DNA from: Chlamydomonas reinhardtii
Taxonomy: Eukaryota; Chlorophyta; Chlorophyceae; Chlamydomonadales; Chlamydomonadaceae
Assembly (NCBI RefSeq): GCF_000002595.2
Contig: NC_057013.1
Location: 6,068,054 to 6,132,053, forward strand
Direction of reading: 5' to 3'
Length of the DNA stretch: 64,000 nt
Under the pieces are notes generated by a model that was not told the DNA's origin, made no database searches, and saw only the letters and a program-made list of their open reading frames with translations. Numbering within the stretch: the stretch's first letter is position 1; each line of letters opens with the position of its first letter. Of this stretch, positions 45,363-56,000 are shown piece after piece. The position numbers and the translations under genes are program-made.

Positions 45363-46048
45363 TCAGCTGCCCATGATGCGAATGCTGAAGTAGCACACAC
45401 AGATGACCAGCAGCGCTCCCTACAAGCATGTGTGAGAGGTGGAGCGAGACCAGTCGGCACGCAGACCGGTGGGTGCTGTGCGCGGGGCCCAGCCAGGAGC
45501 GGGGGGGGGGGCTTGCGGCGGCTACGGATTAGGCCGTGGGGTAAGGCCCTGACACACTGATACAGTCCGGAGGGAGGCTCACGACCGAGCTGCACACGAC
45601 TCCGCCTCCAAGGAGCGGGTAGCAAGCCGCGACATGCAAAAGGGGCGTGCTGAGTCTACCGCACTAGTCTACCGGTGCGGACCCCCTTTGAGCCGCCTGC
45701 ATGTTGACCTGTTGCCTGCAGCCCAGGCAGCTGCGTGCCACCCCCGGGCAGCCGCGCGCGCACCTCGGCCGACACGAGCCCTCGGTGGTAGCCCAAGAGG
45801 CCCATGCTGACGGTGAAGAAGGACCCGATGAACACCCTGCGACAACAACACGTGACACCGCAGCGCAACACACAGTCATACAACCTGCTTAGACAGTAGA
45901 CACAATACCGCGCCTTGGCGTTTGCATGGCGTGCGCAGGAAAGGAAAGGCAGGCGAGGTGCCGGCTGCAGCCCTGGAGGACGCAACAGCAACAGGCCGCC
46001 CCCCAGCGCTCACCACCTCTTCCTGAACGAGAGCTCGTTCCAGCCCAT
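45363..46048 (-). CDS. 54-aa membrane microprotein (3 exons)
   Basis: Three tiny exons, 46048-46014, 45836-45764 and 45419-45363, join in frame (phase 2, then 0) to 55 codons with the stop. Donors are GTGAGC and GTGCGC; acceptors are GTCGCAG and a pyrimidine-rich CTTGTAG. The product starts MGWNELSFRKRW, then has a hydrophobic segment (VFIGSFFTVSMGLLGY), a short HRGLVSAE turn and a second hydrophobic segment (ALLVICVCYFSIRIM) ending GS. This is a two-helix hairpin with a basic N-terminal flank, as in small organelle or ER membrane complex subunits. No cleavable targeting sequence is evident. I do not recognise the family, so mitochondrial or ER complex subunit is only a guess. Frame, splice and hydropathy agree too well for chance. 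Confidence 0.7.
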
Positions 46049-47150
46049 GGTTCCGCGCTAGCTACTGTTTCCAAGGGTGGGTGCCCCGCCCAAGTGCCAG
46101 GAGGTGGCTCAGAGGGGGCCAGAAGGAGGGTTCCTCGAACGCGTTGACCTGCGGCGGCGTGCAGTCCCGGCGAGGGATGTTCGTGATACACAATAGCAAG
46201 TACCTATGCAAGCGCTCAGCTGTTCACTGGAAGCCGGCCCCAAGACTTTGTAGAGCAAACCTTAAGTTGCAGCGGTGCGCGCAACTCGCTCACTTTAACA
46301 ATGATTCATCAATACGTTCACAGTAGTACCAGAAATTCAGTTGTCAGTCGCTATAAATGGAAGGAAGAGGCCAAGCCCCAGAATCGCAGCGACGGCTAAG
46401 GGGACTTCGGTTTATGGAGCCAAACGGCGTGTGTGTTTATACAGAATGAATGATTTGAAGGCACCTGTTGACGTGAGTCTGCAACTCGGGGTAGCTCTTA
46501 ACCACCCATGCTGGCCACGCACCGGTGCCCTTTTTGTATTGGCACCTCCACCACGTGCACTTTTCCGGCGTATTGTGTCTCTATACCGCTCTTAACACGG
46601 GGCGCAGCATAACAAAATCGAAACCCGCCTGCCCAGGTGCATGAAGTAGCCCGGGCTGGGGCTTCACACCGAGTGTGCGCGGAGACATTTCCACACATGC
46701 CCAGCGGGGTCGCATCTTTACTAGGTTTGGGCGGAGGGCATGTAGGCAAATGCCACACAGTCCGTTTACCAGTCCTTGTGCTGCAACTGGCGCCAGTCAC
46801 CACGGTCACAGTGAAACACACTCTACCCGCCTTCCTGCTGCACGGGGCCCCTTGGGTGACAGCCATGGAAAAGCCAGCCGCCGAAGGCTGAGCCCATTGC
46901 ACCATGAGCCAGCATGCCACCGCTCTTGGCCGCAAGGCCTCGTTCCTCGATGAAGCCATATGTAATGACTTTTGAGTCATTTCCCGCAGCGCCTCTGCAA
47001 CTACTCCCGATTTCCTGCGTTTCACGCTCCAAGTCAACCCTCGACCCTGACAGCACTCCACGTTTAGGCGCCGTGCTTATGGGCTTGCCCATGCGGACGC
47101 TTTTGTCGCTGTCGCGCCTTCCGAATTCGTACCACACCGGGCTCGTCGAT
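46049..47150. other. Intergenic, no gene recognised
   Basis: The stretch lies upstream of the microprotein gene and downstream of PPP4R2, both on the minus strand. Only motif-free short frames occur. It must hold the microprotein promoter and the PPP4R2 3' UTR; no TGTAA was found for the latter. Confidence 0.55.
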
Positions 47151-49593
47151 TCACCCGCCAGATGACTTGTCCTCGCCGGCCGGCTTCGCCTCCGCTTCCA
47201 CCGCTGCTTGGCCGCCCTCCAACCCCGCGCCGCTACCCTCGCCCGCTTCCTGCATGGGCGCCGGGCCATCCATGTCGCCTGCACTGGCACCTTCCGGCGC
47301 CGCGGCTGCTGCCTCGCTGGCAGCACTCGGTGCATCCGCCGGCTCCATCTCCACGTCGCGGTCCGAGGCAGCAGCCGCCCCCGCTGGCCCCGCACTTGCG
47401 TCCTGCGCTGGTCGGTGCAAGGGACCGTTCTCCTGCACAGCCGGCGCGGCCATCGCCGCGTCAGCCGCTGTCGCGTCGGCGACCGCCCCCGCCGGCGCAA
47501 CAGCAGCAGCCCCCTCGCCGCCTGTTCCCTCCGCCATCACCACATCCGTGTCAGCCCCGCTGCTGGCAGCCCCGCCACTCCCCGCGGAGTCCGCCGCGGC
47601 TGTGGACGCGGCGCCTGCCGCTGCACCAGCAGCCGGCAGCGCTGTAGTCCCCGCCGCGGCCGCCGGCGATGCTGACCCCGCCGCCCCCTCGCCGCCACCG
47701 CCACTGCCACCAGCGCCCGGACTGCTGCCGCGGGTCGCGTGCGTCCGGCCGCCCGGCGGACTGGCCGCACCCAGGACTGCTGAGAACAAGGTGTGCGCCG
47801 TCGGCGTCAAGCCGGGGCTGCCCCCTCCAGGCGGGTGTAGTAGCCCCGGCGGGTGATGGTGCCCTGGCCCGTGCTCGCCAAACGCACCCGACCCCGACGC
47901 CCCAGCGGCGGCTGCAGCGCCCCCGGCCCCAGGGCTGCCGCTGCTGCCCGGCGAGCCGTGCCCGCTGCTGCCTGGGCTGCCGCCGCCCGACCCGGGCCGT
48001 AGCGGCACGTGCAGCCCCACGCCCGCCGCCTTGAAGGCGCCTTTGCCCTCTGGCAGCCCCTCCGGCCAGTGGTCCTCCTCAATGTGCTCCGGCGTGCCTG
48101 GTAAAGTGGTGGTGTTGCGGGGCAGGGGGCAGGGGAGCACAGCAGCGGGAGCAGCATGTCAGCGACGGAGGGCAAACGACGTGGTGGTCACAAGCTGGTG
48201 TGTGCCGCTGCTGCCCCTGGCGCTGCTCACGCGGGTGGCGCAGCCGCGGCAGGGCGGACCGCCGCACAAGTGCTCGTGCTGTCCCTGGCCTCGCAGGACC
48301 CCTCTGTACCCGGGGTGCCTCGGCCCCACCCACAACCACAGCGCCCCACGCCCTGCAACCACCACACCCACAACATCATGCCTGCAGCCTCCACACCATC
48401 GCGCCTCCGGCCGCCCGCCAGTGCCCCGCCGCGCCCCTACCTGTGTGGTTACCCAGGTGGTGGTGGTGCCCGGGGTGATGCCGCAGGTCCAACATGGACT
48501 GCGTGAAGGCGCTGCCCGAGTCGTCGCCGCCGCCGCCCGCCCCGCCGCCGCCGTGGCCGCCGCCGTGGCTGCCGCCGCCGTGGTGGTGGCTATTTGTGTA
48601 CACGGGCGCCGGGTTGGCGTTGACCGGCCCCAGCTCTGTCAGCAGCGGCGGCGGCGGCAGCTGGTCGGTGGCTGTTGGCGGCAGCTCCGTGGTCACCAGC
48701 AGGCATTTCTCGATTGCCAATGCCAGCTGTGCAGAGGCGGGTGGGGTGCGATCCGGAGGGGCGAAGTTGAGTGATGCAATACAGTAGCGAACGTAAAGGC
48801 CAGTGAGCAATGCAAAAGTTGCTTTCATGCTGTCTGTGCGCGTCATGTGAGCACAGGCCCGGGCTGCGGACAGGCCTGGTCCTTCCATGCCACTACACCC
48901 GCCCGCCTGCACCAGGCCGTGTGCGCCTGCGCCTACTCGGCAAAAATGGTTCGTCCTGGGCTTACTGTGACGCCCACGGGCACACAGCTGCGTCCTCCCA
49001 TGTGTAGGGGGCGAACCCTGCGACGCCCCCCACCAGACCGGTGCCGCGAGGGCCGGGTGCACGCGCACCTTGGGCAGGCGTGAGTATTGCCGCTTTGGTT
49101 CGAGCAGGATTTCGCTCAGGCGCTGGAAAGTCCATGGCGCATCGCTGAATGCGGACAACAGCTTCTGAAAACGCTCTATCGTCTCCGCGACGGAGTCGGG
49201 TCCAGGTGGCCCGACCTCGACCCGGGTCTCGGCATCGTAGGCTGTAAGCACCTGCAAGCGAATGCTAACGGGTTACGATCCAGCGCATGGACATTTAACT
49301 GGACATCCACACAAGTAACCACGCTTCGGGGAACTCGCCTGCTCGAGAACAAAGTCAACGAGCGGTCGAAGCAACGGCCACTTGTAGCGTATCCGGCCGG
49401 TCAAAGCGGCCTCCGCAAGCACTCCTCTAAGCTGTGGCGTGAGGGCCCTCTCCTCTAATGGCAGTCGTGTGAAAGCAATGAGGTCGCTTTCACTCGCAAC
49501 CGGCACGGCAGGCGGGGCTGGCTCCGCCGACGCAGCGGCACGCTCTGGTTCCATCTGTTCGGCAGCATTACTGGCCTCAGCTGCCGGCTCCAT
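47151..49593 (-). CDS. PPP4R2: Protein phosphatase 4 regulatory subunit 2 (556 aa, 4 exons)
   Basis: Exons are 49593-49339, 49251-49069, 48726-48441 and 48097-47151, giving 557 codons with the stop. The conserved PPP4R2 core lies in the first 165 residues: RIRYKWPLLRPLVDFVLEQ (about 67-85), then FQKLLSAFSDAPWTFQRLSE, ILLEPKRQYSRLPK and LALAIEKCLLVTTEL. These match the family helices that bind the PP4 catalytic subunit. The rest is disordered, with His/Gly, Pro, Ala and acidic-Met stretches, a PEHIEEDHWPEGLPEG patch and a SDRDVEMEP segment, as in other PPP4R2 tails. PP4-R2 complexes act in DNA repair, centrosome maturation and splicing in other eukaryotes. The first intron uses a GC donor (CAG|GCGAGT); the alternative would be read-through of that intron, which would lose the core. 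Confidence 0.9.
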
Positions 49594-50876
49594 TGCGCGG
49601 GGCCTGTCCGCGCCGATTCCGAGCCGTCGAGGTGAGCGGGGCCCCAGAGCCCGCGCAGCCTTCAGATATGGTTAGAAAGTGTCAGTTCATATGGAAAAGG
49701 CTCAGTCGGAACTGTCGAGGTGTTGTTCAACGTTTCTGACAAGATCGTGTCGCGACTTATGACCTGACAGTGTGCAGCTGCGACGCGCTCGTTTAGGGTT
49801 GAGTAAAGCGAGTTGTTTATGTGAAGGGATGAAATGCGCAATAGGATCCACATGCTGGCACGAAACCGTGTGGCCACGTCCATCCTTCATCTAGGGACCC
49901 GCTTTACTCCGCGACGCTTGGCGTTGCTCCGCACACAGGTGAGGCCATTTTGTCAACGCTGATATAATCGGTTGATATAGCTCGCAAAGATACGCTTGTC
50001 ACGGCGTGCTGGACTGCCATATTTGCGGGCCCATCGCTGATGCTCACGACAGTTGCTAGGAGTGCGCGTAGGTCGGTCAGTACCCAGTCCAGAGGGTAGA
50101 GGAGCTGAGCTTTGTGTGGCACGTTGTCAATTTCCCCAGAAGCCAGAGCCAGAACCCAGAAGGACTTCGTTCTTTGCTAGAAGCCCTTCAGTGACCTGGC
50201 CCCAGGACAACCAGTGGTGGCGGTTGCGAGAGCGCGCACTCGCCTTGTTACAGCAATACCGTATACAGCAATTAAAGCAGCGCACGCCACCGTCCCTGCG
50301 TCCCATCATAGGTCACGGCACACGGCGCGTCATTCAGTAACAAGTTTCTGCATATAGCGCCCGCACAAGGGCAGCGCATGTCGAATGTCCCACACTCCGA
50401 AGTCCAAACCATACCCGCCCAGCCGCCCACTCCCCAGAGGTCATCAAACCGCACAATTTTACAGTGCCACCAGGTATAACATCAAACCTAGGACGCCGTG
50501 ACGTCCCAGCATCCAAAACGCAGGGTCGCGTGCAAGTCCTTCGGTAACGTTACGCGTTTACGCCAAGGCGTCAAGTGCTGCCTTGTAATGCGACGCCTTT
50601 CGGCGCATTGGAAGTACTCGAGTCATCACATGCGTATAGCAATCACAGTCTTGCCTGCGTTCCGGGCAACTACAAGCCTAGCTGCCCACAATCACACATA
50701 CCCAACACGAAAGCCGAGCACAACAATATCCGGTCAACCATAGCCGATGACTCTCGCACACCTTCGCTCTTGAGCATGCAGTCCCTCCTTTCTCCATGCC
50801 TTGCATCGTTCCAGAACGTCAAGGCACACAAACTCGCTCGCCCACGTACTACCGTGTTTTTGTATACTATCGCATC
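49594..50876. other. Intergenic between PPP4R2 and the cyclase, no gene recognised
   Basis: Both neighbours are on the minus strand, so this 1.3-kb stretch holds the PPP4R2 promoter and the cyclase 3' UTR. It is lower in GC, and its frames are short. Confidence 0.6.
50459..50463 (-). terminator. Candidate TGTAA poly(A) signal of the cyclase
   Basis: TGTAA on the minus strand lies 414 bases past the cyclase stop. A second TGTAA follows near 50.26 kb. Confidence 0.4.
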
Positions 50877-52968
50877 TCACAGGCCGTAATCGTAAGCCTC
50901 GCCGTAGGCATCCGTCAGCGCCAGTGACGGGGCTTCTAACGGTGACAGCTCACTCGCCACGCTCACGCCGCCGCCCATGCTGTCCGCGCCTCCACCCGCC
51001 TCGCCCGCCCCGCCGCCGCCCGGCAGGACCCTGCCGTACTGCTGTGCCGTACGCATCAGGGCGTTAGTCAGCAGCTGCCGACCCAGCGGCCGCCCCGCCG
51101 CCGTGAATGATCCGTGAGCGCCCAGCCCGGCGCCGCCAAAGCCGCCGAAGGCACCGCCACCACCGCCGCGTGTGGCTGTAAACGAACCGTCACTGACGCC
51201 CGTAGACAGCACCGAATGCGGCACGCCCATATCGCCGATGCCACCGTGCACACGCCCGTGTCCCATCCCCATCCCCATCCCACCCATGCCCTCCGCCGCG
51301 CCCCCGGGGCTCGTGAACGAGCAGACGCGGCTGCCGCCGGCCAGGCCATCCGTGGGCAGGTCTAGCAGCTGCCCAACGACGCCGCCGCCCGCGCTGCCGC
51401 TGCCTCCGGCGGCCGCCGCCGCTGCCTCCAGCTCTGCCTCCAGCGCCGCCTCCTGGAGTACGACTGGCGAGTCGGTAGCTAGCAGGTAGGTGCGCTGCAC
51501 GCCCTTGCCCTTGCAGAACACCTCGCCGCGGCTCTCCCACTTGTACTGCGGCCGGTCCTTCAGAAGCTCGTATGTCACCTGCGCCACCAGTCCGGTCGGC
51601 GATTGTAAAGATTCGGCTGCTCGCACATGTCGCATGAAGATAACGTGAGCGGCACTTGGGTCTGGCAATTCACAAACGGACGAAGCTCTTGCGGCTGAGT
51701 GCAGAGGTGGCAGGCGGAGGTTATGTCTGTGTGTGTCTCGTGGCCGCTCCACGTGCACATGCACGTGCCTGGTGACCAGCCTGTGCCGGCCTGCGCAGCT
51801 GCCGGCGCCAGCCCCGTCTCCCGCTGCCAATGCAACTCTGCCGCCGCCGCACCCGCATGCCACCCATAGCCCACTGCTGTCACGCGCCCCCACGGCGCCC
51901 ACCTGCGACACCTGCACGCGGCCCGGCTGCCCCGTGCTCTCCATGCGCGAGGCCAGGTTGACGGTATCGCCGAACAGGGTGTACTGCCGCCGCAAGGCGC
52001 CCACCATGCCTGCGTTCGCGGCAAGTGGCAGCGTGTGTGAAGAGCAGTGCGTGTGACGGCCGCGGGGTGCGGACTGTGGGGTGTTGGCGTTGCGACCGGG
52101 TCGGGTGTGTTGGAGAACCCACCAACGGATTGATATCAGCGTACCAACCAACCAGCTGCAAACTCACGCACCGCTCATGACGCGGCCGGTGTGAATGCCG
52201 ATGCGCAGCTGCAGCGGCTGCCCGCTGCCCACACACCCAGGCGGCAGGCGCACGTGCGCGGCCTCCCTCAGGGTGGCGGCGGCGAAGTCCACCATCGTGG
52301 CGGCGTGGTCGGGGTCGTCGTGGACCAGGCCTGGGGGCGGGAGGCGGGAGGTGCGGGCGATGAGTCGCGAAGTTAGGGACAAAATAAACTGAGGAGCTGC
52401 GGGGTGGAGAAGTCAACTCTCCAAACCCTCAGCTAGGTAAGGTAAGACGCGAAAGGCTGCGACGCAGCATCACGCCATGCCGTAGCGCCTCTACGGCGCG
52501 CCCGTCTGACACATGTGGCGACTGAGGACCCGTTGCCGGTCCCCTTCCCTCCCAACGGTTCTGGCCAGTTCCGCGCTCTCCCGCTCCCCCGCCCCCATAC
52601 CCGCCCGCTCACTCTCCCACCCGCTCGGTCCCCACCCCCGTACCCGTGCAGGCCATGAATGCGTCCCCGATGGTCATGACCTTGTACACGGGCCGGCTCA
52701 TGCACAGCGCGTCCATCCTGTGTGTATGTGTGTGTACATGCATGATTAAGGGGGGCGGGGTTAGCCGTTCATGGAGAAGGGAGTGACTAGCTCACAAGTT
52801 TGCAGTGCGGGGGAGGAGAGTGCGGACGTGCGGTGGTGCGGTGATGGTGGCAGTGGGAGTGGGAGCAAGCGATGATGGGAAGAAGATGGCGAGGTGGAGG
52901 CGGTAAGCCCGTGGCACGGCCCGCGTGCAATAGTGCAATGTAGCATTCCTGAAAGCGCCCGCGCCCGT

Positions 52969-53004
<36 letters not shown>

Positions 53005-56000
53005 ATCCGCACCCACCTGGTGTACAGGTCGTTCAGCATGGCCACCACCGCGCCCGGGTCGATCTGCGCGCACAGGTCCGTGAAGCCCACCAGGTCGCTG
53101 AACAGCACCGTCACGCTGTCGTGCCACTCCGTGTACGGCGCCGGCAGCGGCAGTGCGGCGGCGGCGGCGGCGCCCAGGCCCGAGAGGCCGCCGCCGTGCG
53201 GCGCCACGGCGCGTGTGGTGGTGGGGTCCGGGTGCTGCGGGTGCGCCAGCGCGCGACAGCCGCCGCCGCCGCCGCTGCCGCCGCCGCCTCCGGCGGCTGC
53301 GGCTCCGCCGCCGGCGTTGGAGCCGCTGGTGCCGTCGGCGTCGTCACCGCTGGCGCCGTCGGCGTGTGCGGAGTCGGATGCGCACTCGCCTTCCTCCAGG
53401 TACTGCTGGCGCTCTGCAGCAGCCGGTGCAGCCTGCGGCGATGGCGCCAGCGACTGCTGCTGCTGCTGCTGGCCGTAGGCTGCCGTCTCCCCGCTGGCGC
53501 GCCGGGTGCCGCCTGGCGAGGCCGGCGCGGCCGCCGCCGGCGGCGGCATCGTGCGGCGCTCCGAGAAGGTCGGCAGGCCCCACCGCTGCAGCCCGCCGCC
53601 GCTGGGCACACCCGACGAAGACACGCCACTCGCCGCGCCCACCGCCGCGCCCACGGCACCTGCCCACCGGCTCGATAGACTGCTCACCGCCACACCCATG
53701 CCCCAGCCGCCACCGCTGGCACTGCTGCCGCCGCCGCTCAGGAACGCCAGGCCCGATGCGGACGGCGGGCGCACCGCTCGTCGCCCGCTGTCCCCAGCCG
53801 CGCCCACGCTCGCGCCCGCACTCGCAGACACCTCGGACGCCGCACCCGACGACGAGGGCGCGCCGTGCAGGTCTGAGCCGGGCGAAGCCGCCGCCGCCGC
53901 CGCCGCCGCCAACGCGCCGTCTCGCGGCGCCAGGTACGACGGGCCAGAGGTTCCAACCGCCAGCACGCCACTGCCTGAGGCGGCGCCGCCGCCCGCCATT
54001 GGCGATCCCGCCGGCGACCCCGCGCTAGCCGGAGACATGGCCGCCGCCACGCGGACCGCAAGGCGGCGCAGGCCACTCACCTGCAGGCCCAGGAACAGGC
54101 TGGCGGCGGCGGCGCGGGCCGAGGTGACGCGGCGCGGCGGCGGCGCCGCCGCCGGCGGGCTGCAGGTGCCCGGGTTGCTGGGGGCCGGGTTGGCGCTGGC
54201 ACTGACGCTGCGGCTCAAGGTGCGGTTCTGGCTGGTGCGCGGGGGCGTGGCGTCGCCGCCGCCGCCGTCAGCGGCGCCGGCGCTGCGGCGGCTGCGCAGC
54301 CGCAAGCCGTGGGCTCCCTCCACCTCCTCGTCCTCGTCATGCGGATCTCCGTGATAGCGGCCGCCCGCGACGGATGACCCGGCCAGGGCCAGCGCCGGGA
54401 GTGAGCAGGAGTCCTCAGCCGCCACCACCTCGCCCTTCCGCCCCTCGTCGTGCCGCCCTCCCGACCGGTCTGGCGTCTCCGGCAGTGTGCCGAGCTCGGG
54501 CAGCGAGGGCAGCGAGGGCCGCGCGCCGCCGTGACCCGCTGCCGGCGGCGGCCCCTGAGCGCCGCGGCTGCGGCTGGGCGACACGCCGCTGCTGCCGTGC
54601 GTGAGGCTGGGTGCGGTGGGCCTCCCCTCGCTGGAGGGCCTCACATCCTCCGGCAGGGGATCAGCGCCGCTGTGACTGCCGCGGCTGCCATCAGCGGCGG
54701 CGCCAGCGGTGCCCAGCTCACCCGCCGCGACCTCGCTGTCCTCGGCGCCGCCGCCTCCGCCAGCGGACCGGCGGCGCGGTGAGAAGCACAGCTCGCCCTC
54801 CTCGTCCTCAAACCGTAACTGCTGCACGCCTGCTACTGCTGCCCCAATCGGCCGCACGGCTGTAGCACCGCCGCCCGCAAGCCGGTCAGCCAGCCGCGAG
54901 CCGCTGCCGCCGTTCTGCGAGCCCCGGGGCTCGCCGACCGGACCCAAGGACGGCAGCGGCGGTGTTTTGCCCAGGGCCTGGCTTGCGGCAGCGGTGGTGT
55001 AGAAAGGGGAGGCCGTAGGTGGCGGCGAGCCCAGGAGCGCTGAAGCAGTCCTGCAGGAGCCTGAGCCCGTGCGCCCGAGGCCCGCAGAGCTCTTGCTGGC
55101 ATCGGCGGAGGAGGCGATGGTGACGGAGGAGCGCGCGCCCGAGCTGCCCAGCGCGTGTCCGCCGTACATACCCTCTGCCGTGTGCTTCCTCACCACCATC
55201 GCAGCTGCCGATGCCGCCCCTTCATGCCGCGCTCCCGCTCCGCCGACTGCTGCTCCAAACCCTAAACCCACAATCTGCACGCCTCCTCCGGCGCCATCTC
55301 CGCCCGCGCAGACACCCATGCCCATGCCCGAGCCGATGGCACGGTGGTGGTGGCGGTGGTGGCGTTGCACAGCGGCCGCGCCGCCAAACAGCGCCTCCTC
55401 GAGCCCCACCATACCCAGGGGGTCGTCCGTATCGCCACTGCTCGGAGCCGCGGCCTCGCCGCCGCCTGCCCCTTCCACCCCTTCCGCCCCTTCCACCCCC
55501 TCCACCCCCTCCACCCCCTCCACCACGCCCGCCTCCACCACAGCAGCCCGCTGCGAGCTGATGCCGCGGCCGCTGCCCCCGCTGGCGCCTGGCAGGGGTC
55601 CCCGGCCAAACACGCCGCTGCGCTCCTCAAAGCTAAGCAGGCTCACGTCCCGATCCGCGCGGCCGCTCAAGGCGCCGTAGGCGTCTACATCAAAGTCTGA
55701 CATGGCAGCTGTGTAGGCCGCGGCGGAGGGCACGCCGCCGGCCGAGGCGTCGGAGGCGAGGTCGTGCGCATTGCCGCCTCCAGCCGCCGCCGCCGCTGCC
55801 CCCGCGTTCTGTTGCTGCTGGTTGTGGTGCTGCAGGTGCTGCTGCTGCGCCTGCGCGAGCAGGTTGACATCCCGTATCACGGGCCGCTGCGCGAGCGCCA
55901 GCCTGCCGAGCCCAGCACCACTGCCGCCGCCGCCACCGCCGCCACCGGCACCAGGCGCGCTCGACACCGTTCTTGGCTCTGACGACTCTGCGCCTGCTGG

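Noticed and set aside
52940-53010. Apparent Ala-Arg dipeptide repeat protein segment
   Set aside because: It comes from translating the GCCCGC repeat in a cyclase intron. The donor at 53016 and the conserved catalytic exon on the other side place it outside the coding sequence.
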